Below are positions 52,490 to 57,429 of a DNA stretch of 57,429 nucleotides, piece after piece. Each line of letters opens with the position of its first letter. Position 1 is the first letter of the stretch. The stretch covers positions 20,583-78,011 of the forward strand of contig CALMVT010000052.1 of assembly GCA_937873175.1 (NCBI GenBank), written 5' to 3'. The notes under the pieces are model-generated. The model was not told where the DNA came from. It ran no database searches and was given only the letters and a program-made list of their open reading frames with translations. The stretch comes from an uncultured Acetobacteraceae bacterium. GTDB lineage: Bacteria; Pseudomonadota; Alphaproteobacteria; Acetobacterales; Acetobacteraceae. Made by a program: the position numbers and the translations under genes.

Positions 52490-53710
52490 TTACCCGGTGA
52501 CCATCGCGTTGATCAGCCGCTCATAGCCGCGCAGGTGGTCCTCCATCCGCAGATGCCGCTCGGCCCAGGCCCGGGCGCCACGCCGCAGCCGGGCAGCCAG
52601 CGCGGTGTCCTCAAGCAACTCTTGGATGCGCGTTGACAGGGCGGTTGAATCGAGGAATGGCGTGAGCAGGCCCGTTTGGCCGTGGCTTACGAATTCCTGC
52701 ACGGGCGCGGTGTCGCTGACAACAAGGGCGCAGCCAATGGCGAGCGCTTCCCGCAGCGACCACGACGCCACGAACGGGTAGGTGAGGTAAACGTGGGCGT
52801 CCGAGCGCTGCAGCAGGCGCACGTAGTCGGCATAATCCATCCGGCCACAGAAATGCACGCGGTCCAGGTCGAGCAACCCGCCGACCTCCCCCATCAGGTG
52901 TTCCCGCCAGGTGCCGTCCGGCAAGCGCGCGCCGTAGCTCACGCCGTCGCTGCCGACCAGCGCGACCTGCACGTCCGGCCGTGCCCGCAGCAGCGAAGGC
53001 AAAGCGCGCATCATGACGTGGAAGCCGCGGTAGGGCTCAAGGTCGCGGGCGACGTAGGTGACGAGCGTTCGGCCAGGCGGCACGACGATTTGGCCCTGCT
53101 GGAAGACGGTCTGCGCCGCATCAGGCGCCGGGCAGCAAACGTCGAGGTTGACGCCTTCTGGCAGGACATCAATACGGCTTTGCGCCCATTCGGGATAGGT
53201 GGACCGTTGGAAATGCGTCGGGGTTATGCCGCGCCCAGGGTTGTCGAGCGCCAGCAGGTTAACCGCGTTCTTGGCGCGGACCCGTGCCAGGCCTTCGGGG
53301 GGCGTCTGGAATTCGGGATCAAAGTTAACGTCGAAACCGCTGACATTGTAATAGAATTCGTAATAGCCCAGACTCGGAACGCCGGGCCAGACGTCGCCGA
53401 GGTTCAGCATCTCTCCCCAGCCATGATGGCCGATGATGACGTCGGGCCGGAAACCCAGCGCTTTGAGGTTTGCCGCCACCTGCGCGACGCTTTGCGCGCG
53501 AACCACCGCGTGGTCGAACTCTTGCGCGTCGCGGTGGGTGGCCGGATTGAGTTCGCCCGGTCCGCGGTAGGTCGCCTTGCGGACGCCGGCGATGAAGTTG
53601 GCGTTCTCCTGGGTGATGAAGATCAGTTCATGCCGGTCCATTGCCGCCAGATGCCGCAGAACATGCAGGAACTGGCCAGGAAAGTTCTGGTGGACGAACA
53701 GGAAACGCAA
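52490..53710 (-). CDS. GT4 family glycosyltransferase
   Basis: 406 residues starting at a TTG (53710) that gives the family N-terminus RFLFVHQNFPGQFLHVL; no ATG is available near it. This HQNFPGQF start is typical of a GT4 subgroup with a distinct N-terminal domain (PF12000 as I recall it). The C-terminal half has LPEGVNLDVCCP, TYVARDLEPYRG, VHFCGRMDYADYVRLL and SWSLREALAIGCALVVSD. It follows an unassigned gene after 15 bases and together with the large fusion transferase forms a glycosylation segment. Acceptor unknown. Confidence 0.87.
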   Translation of the reverse strand: MRFLFVHQNFPGQFLHVLRHLAAMDRHELIFITQENANFIAGVRKATYRGPGELNPATHRDAQEFDHAVVRAQSVAQVAANLKALGFRPDVIIGHHGWGEMLNLGDVWPGVPSLGYYEFYYNVSGFDVNFDPEFQTPPEGLARVRAKNAVNLLALDNPGRGITPTHFQRSTYPEWAQSRIDVLPEGVNLDVCCPAPDAAQTVFQQGQIVVPPGRTLVTYVARDLEPYRGFHVMMRALPSLLRARPDVQVALVGSDGVSYGARLPDGTWREHLMGEVGGLLDLDRVHFCGRMDYADYVRLLQRSDAHVYLTYPFVASWSLREALAIGCALVVSDTAPVQEFVSHGQTGLLTPFLDSTALSTRIQELLEDTALAARLRRGARAWAERHLRMEDHLRGYERLINAMVTG

Positions 53711-53725
53711 GGCAGGCCGCGTGGG

Positions 53726-54802
53726 TCAGCGGCGGCGGGTCGGGGCCGGAGTGCGTTTGGCGGCTTTCGGCGGGATGGCTACCGGTTCCGGGATGGCCGC
53801 CGCCGCTTTCCGACCGAGCTTTGCAGCACCGTTCTTGGGCTTTGGCGCGTCAAGCGTCTTTTGCCGTCCGTTTTGCGGGGGGGCGGCGGACGCCACGGCC
53901 CGGCCCTGGCCGCGCTTCGGCGCAGCCGAAGACTGCGCCGAAGTGTCATGGGCCGAAGCCTGCGCCAGCTTCAATGGCTCCAGCATGACCTGGAAGGCTT
54001 CCAAGGGGGACAAGCTGGGCGCCTCGCAGGCTTCCCCGTCCGACACGGGGCCAATTTCCGTGCCGTCCACGAACGAGGCTGAAACAGACAGCTTATGCGT
54101 TTTGGCCGCAGCGCCCCGCAACCGCACGCGCAGGCCCAAGATGGGCAGCGACATGCCACGGCTGCCGCAAAACTGCCCGCCCTCAGACCAAGGGGACTGC
54201 CAGTTGCGGCCCAGCACCGCCTGGTACTCGATATCCGAAGCGGCAACGCCGCCGCTTGGCATCAGTCCGAACCCCTCGATCCAGCGCTTGCTGCCGCGTT
54301 CGCCCATCCAGCGCCCGAGTCGGCCGGCGACGTCGCCCCGTCCGTAGACATGGGCGGCGACCTCGATGTCCTTGCCCTGCACGGGGGGCGCCTCCGTGCG
54401 CTCCGGCGTGGGGTCGGCGGCGGGCCGCGCCGGCACTGCCGGGCCTTGTGCGTCCGCTTCGGTCAAACGGATGACCTGCAGCTTCGGGGCGTCCTGCTGG
54501 CCGGACGGGTCCTGGTAGATCGTCACGAGCACCGGGGCGGCGCCGCCCGTCACCCGGACCAAAGCCGCCCCGTTGCCGCCGCCGAGCCAGCCGCCGGCGT
54601 TGAAGCCGCTGATGTCAACGGTCCCTTTTGTGCCGGCGGACGCCGGCGCCGGCGAAAGCCGCACGCCGGGCAGCCCCGTCACCGCGTCAGGCGGCGGCGC
54701 CCCAGGCGCGTTGAAGACGCAGAACAACCCGGCGTCCAGGGTCATCAGATGCGCGGACACCTTGAGCTCGGTGATCATCTTGGATGCAGCAGTGCTGGAC
54801 AT
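53726..54802 (-). CDS. unassigned protein with a ChW-like patch and a basic C-terminal tail
   Basis: 358 residues, ATG at 54802; no signal peptide or membrane helix. Residues about 20-115 are beta-rich (VDISGFNAGGWLGGGNGAALVRV). A Pro/Ala linker follows (about 118-142). Residues about 187-235 contain IEYQAVLGRNWQSPWSEGG and CGSRGMSLPILGLRVRLRG, resembling the clostridial hydrophobic W (ChW) repeat pattern of G/W-spaced strands. The last 70 residues are Lys/Ala/Pro-rich, ending KRTPAPTRRR. It sits between two glycosyltransferase genes on the same strand (gaps of 50 and 15 bases), so it may be part of a cell-surface glycan system. I do not recognise a family for the whole protein. Confidence 0.7.
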   Translation of the reverse strand: MSSTAASKMITELKVSAHLMTLDAGLFCVFNAPGAPPPDAVTGLPGVRLSPAPASAGTKGTVDISGFNAGGWLGGGNGAALVRVTGGAAPVLVTIYQDPSGQQDAPKLQVIRLTEADAQGPAVPARPAADPTPERTEAPPVQGKDIEVAAHVYGRGDVAGRLGRWMGERGSKRWIEGFGLMPSGGVAASDIEYQAVLGRNWQSPWSEGGQFCGSRGMSLPILGLRVRLRGAAAKTHKLSVSASFVDGTEIGPVSDGEACEAPSLSPLEAFQVMLEPLKLAQASAHDTSAQSSAAPKRGQGRAVASAAPPQNGRQKTLDAPKPKNGAAKLGRKAAAAIPEPVAIPPKAAKRTPAPTRRR

Positions 54803-54852
54803 CGCTCTCTCTCATGCTCGTCGCCATTCGGCGCAATGCGGATTCGCAGGGT

Positions 54853-57429
54853 TCACGAGGATAGCGATGGCGCGAAGAAGGGTGCAAGTCGTGGTTGTGA
54901 AGTTCCGGACCGAAACACTCGTTGCGGGGCGTGCGGTTGCAGCGCCAGCAGCGCGTCGTTCACCGACCGCGCCGGCAAGCCGAGCGGCAACAGCCAGCCG
55001 CTGCCGGTGTGGCGGATGCGCTCGGCCTGCGCACCCAGATCAAAGGCCGCGACCGCCAATCCGGCCTCCCAAGCACGGCTCAGCGCAAAACACCAGGTTT
55101 CCGGCCACACCGAGGGCAGGAAGGCGAGATGAGCGGCCTGTTGCCGGATCAAGGCGGCCGCGTCGGCCTCGGCGTACTCGCCGGTGATGAACACCGGGCC
55201 GGCATCCAGCATCCGCATGTCGTCGGCGGTGTAGCCCACCACGATGAACTCGATGGGCAGCGACCGTGCCCGGGCATCCCGCGCGCAGGCCAACAGGACC
55301 TCGTAACCCTTTTCCAACCCGATTGCCCCAACGACGCAGACCCGGCGGACGCCGCCGGGCAGCATGGGCACAGTTGGCGAGGCGGCAGTATCCTCCCAGC
55401 TCTGTACAACGGGCACCACGCCAGGAAAATGCCGCCGGATGCGCGCAGCCGCGTCCACGGACGGGGCAATGACGTGCCGGGCCGACTTCAGATCGGCAGC
55501 CGAGCGCGCCAAGAGCGCAGGCACAGTGATGTCCTCATGCAGCATGCTGCCGAGATCGGCGACGCAGGCCTCGCATCCCGCGACGTCAGGCTCTCCGCAA
55601 TAACGCCGCCCTGTGCTGACCAGCGCGATGCGCGGGCAGAACCAGGCGTAATCGTGCACAAACAAATCGATCGGCAGGCGAAGCAGGCGCCGCAGCCCGA
55701 GCACCGCGTGGTCGTGGCCCAGCAGGTGATGCAGTTCCAGGTGTCGCGGCCGGTCGGGACGCAGCAGTTGCGCAAGCTCCGGCAACTCGCCTGGCATGGC
55801 ATAGGTCAGGTTGGGATACCGGGCGTCGGCGGCCTCGACCCGGCAGGTATTCCGTCCCGGCGCCACGGGACGCAGCATGATGGGACGCAGCCCGGCCGCC
55901 GCGTGCGCCGCGCTGCGCTCTGCCACCACGCGGTCCACGCCGCCGCCGCCGGCATGGGTGACCATGATCACCGCACCCGCACGGGACCGTCTGGCGGCCC
56001 AGCGCAGGGCGTCGATGCGGCGCCGGGCAGGCGCCAGCGGGTCGGCGGCGATGTGGGCCGCGATCAGCGCATCGTAGCCAGGGTGCAGCCGGTTCAGCAC
56101 GACGAGGTTGCGGCGCATCAGGTGGGTTCGCGCCGCGCCGAACGATTGCCCGCCGACATGGGCCACAAACACGCCTGGCGCCGCCACGCTGCGCCACCCG
56201 AGATGCCGGGCGCGCAGGCACAGGTCGTTTTCCTCGCCATAGCCCTGAGCGAAGCAGTCCTCGCGGAACAGCCCGGTTTCCTCCAGGCAATCCCGCCGCA
56301 AGTAAATGCAGAACCCGACGCCGGTGGGGATGTCGGCAACCGCATCGGCGTTGGCCTGCTGCGCCAAGGCATCGGTGGCGACCGTGGCGGCCAGGTCCGG
56401 AACGGGGTTGCCGCCGTCCGGGTCCGGGTAGCTCAGAATGGTGGCGTCGTTCGACAGCGGCGTCACGGTGCCGATGTCGGGCGCGGCATATGCGGCCGCA
56501 CGCAAACGGTCGAGCCAACCCGGCGGCACCAGGGTGTCGCTGTTCAGCAGCACGGCATCCCGGGGTGCGCAGGCCCGCAGTCCGGCGTTCGCCGCAGCGG
56601 GGAAGCCACGGTTCTCCGGCATCCGGACTAGGCGGATGCGCTTCCCTCGCGCGAGCGCCTCCAGCGCTGCCACCAGGTCAGGTTCGGGCGAGGCGTCGTC
56701 GACCACCCAAACGCGGGCGCCGCGCGGGACCGTCGCCAGCACCGAATGGAGGCATGCCAAGGTCTGCGCCCGGCCACGATAAGCCGGCACGACCACATCG
56801 ACCGGACGCGGACGCGCAACAGGCCGGGCGGCGCGCGGCACGGCGGCGTCGGCCAGCATGGGGGCGTGGGTTGGAGCTGCCGCGGTACACTGCACAGCCC
56901 GGGCGAGGGCTGCGGCCGTGCGCGCTTCCATGGCTGGATCGATGGGACTGCCAACCAGGTGCTGCCCGGCCGGGGTGAGCACGGACACCGCGCCGCCCTG
57001 CGCAATATCCCCCGCCGGCAGCGTGAAGCGGCGGGGACGCGCCAATGGCCGCTCGGAGGCCACATCGGCCGCAGGCGTCGTCGCCGTGACTGCCCGCCCT
57101 TGGATGGTAAGCACCGGATCGCGCTCCGGGTCGGCGGGATGCCAGGCCCAGCCTTGCAGGCCGCACTCCCGGGCTTCCACCATCCCTTCAACCGCGATGA
57201 TCCCAGCTATGCCGAGCGGGCTGCCCAGGCAGGGCGTACCGTCGCAGTCCACGTCCAGCACGCCGGCCGCGTGCCACCCTGCGGGCAGCCGGGCCTTGCC
57301 GCCGGACCACGCCGGCCGCACCGCCACGCCGTCCAGCCTGAGCTGAACGGTGCGGGCCATGCCGACATGCACCCGGCCGTCGCCGTCCAGCCCGCACCAT
57401 CCCGGCAATCCCGCCGAGCGCGCCACCGC
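54853..57429 (-). CDS. large GT2-GT4 fusion glycosyltransferase, 5' truncated
   Basis: At least 858 residues; the frame is open to the right window edge, so the true start may lie outside (a GTG at 57426 is the last possible start inside). Residues about 1-200 form a beta-rich region with QGWAWHPADPERDP. A GT2 domain follows (about 208-450): VDVVVPAYRGRAQTL, VVDDASPEPD, LLNSDTLVPPGWL and the YGEENDLCLRAR acceptor-site motif. The C-terminal half is a GT-B (GT4-like) domain with VVGAIGLEKGYEVLL, FITGEYAEADAAALI and a WPETWCFALSRAWEAG donor patch. Two different transferase folds in one chain suggest two successive sugar additions on a surface polysaccharide. Confidence 0.87.
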   Translation of the reverse strand, partial: AVARSAGLPGWCGLDGDGRVHVGMARTVQLRLDGVAVRPAWSGGKARLPAGWHAAGVLDVDCDGTPCLGSPLGIAGIIAVEGMVEARECGLQGWAWHPADPERDPVLTIQGRAVTATTPAADVASERPLARPRRFTLPAGDIAQGGAVSVLTPAGQHLVGSPIDPAMEARTAAALARAVQCTAAAPTHAPMLADAAVPRAARPVARPRPVDVVVPAYRGRAQTLACLHSVLATVPRGARVWVVDDASPEPDLVAALEALARGKRIRLVRMPENRGFPAAANAGLRACAPRDAVLLNSDTLVPPGWLDRLRAAAYAAPDIGTVTPLSNDATILSYPDPDGGNPVPDLAATVATDALAQQANADAVADIPTGVGFCIYLRRDCLEETGLFREDCFAQGYGEENDLCLRARHLGWRSVAAPGVFVAHVGGQSFGAARTHLMRRNLVVLNRLHPGYDALIAAHIAADPLAPARRRIDALRWAARRSRAGAVIMVTHAGGGGVDRVVAERSAAHAAAGLRPIMLRPVAPGRNTCRVEAADARYPNLTYAMPGELPELAQLLRPDRPRHLELHHLLGHDHAVLGLRRLLRLPIDLFVHDYAWFCPRIALVSTGRRYCGEPDVAGCEACVADLGSMLHEDITVPALLARSAADLKSARHVIAPSVDAAARIRRHFPGVVPVVQSWEDTAASPTVPMLPGGVRRVCVVGAIGLEKGYEVLLACARDARARSLPIEFIVVGYTADDMRMLDAGPVFITGEYAEADAAALIRQQAAHLAFLPSVWPETWCFALSRAWEAGLAVAAFDLGAQAERIRHTGSGWLLPLGLPARSVNDALLALQPHAPQRVFRSGTSQPRLAPFFAPSLSS

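Noticed and set aside
1-57429. Mobile elements, phage genes, CRISPR arrays, tRNA or rRNA genes
   Set aside because: No transposase, integrase or phage protein, no regularly spaced repeats and no tRNA or rRNA cores were seen on reading the window; base composition looks even throughout.

Overview
The window is a GC-rich, densely coding stretch of an alphaproteobacterial chromosome, most likely from the Rhodospirillales and plausibly the Acetobacteraceae. Support for this comes from the very high GC in third positions, the mfd-sdhE block facing recG, the methylcrotonyl-CoA carboxylase and methylcitrate genes, UPF0262 and DUF2272 proteins, and many GTG/TTG starts with 1- or 4-base stop/start overlaps. 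I see no rRNA, tRNA, CRISPR array, insertion sequence, integrase or phage gene, and no gene-free stretch longer than about 300 bases. The organism-level assignment is an inference from gene content.

Layout. (1) 1-4018 is the tail of a polysaccharide locus: a partial asparagine synthetase-like amidotransferase, a GT4 glycosyltransferase and a convergent galE. (2) 4136-11061 holds mepA (murein endopeptidase), a lone molybdopterin-binding xanthine/aldehyde dehydrogenase subunit, a Tat-exported DUF1264 protein, an M20 peptidase, and a translationally coupled FetA/FetB-type ABC pair. (3) 11077-17831 is accessory in character: a small hypothetical, a fused ABC exporter, two tandem paralogous lipoproteins, a GAF-PDZ fusion protein, a FrnE-like DsbA protein and a large exported protein of unknown function. 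(4) 17834-25077 is core: mfd, sdhE, recG and a CPA2 antiporter.

(5) 25147-29362 is a three-gene overlapping operon read leftwards: a secreted alpha/beta hydrolase, a membrane-embedded spermidine-synthase-like protein, and a PCMT-like methyltransferase carrying a Tat signal. This envelope-directed set is one of two candidates for an undescribed system. (6) 29441-37935 has a 56-residue membrane protein, a DHA2 drug exporter, and a six-gene overlapping operon (two sugar-nucleotide epimerases, a B12-binding radical SAM enzyme with six consecutive histidines, three glycosyltransferases). That operon is the second candidate.

(7) 38080-42667 encodes branched-chain amino acid breakdown: both methylcrotonyl-CoA carboxylase subunits and 3-hydroxyisobutyrate dehydrogenase. 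(8) 42805-45456 has fdhD divergent from a luciferase-like oxidoreductase coupled to a sulfite-oxidase-like molybdoenzyme. A perfect 16-bp hairpin then separates it from a histone H1-like Lys/Ala protein gene. (9) 46118-48800 is prpD-prpC of the methylcitrate cycle, which could use propionyl-CoA from branched-chain catabolism. (10) 49052-52422 has DUF983, UPF0262, mtnA (methionine salvage), a DUF2272 lipoprotein and a rhodanese. (11) 52490-57429 is another glycosylation segment: a GT4, an unassigned protein with a ChW-like patch and a basic tail, and a large GT2-GT4 fusion cut by the window edge.
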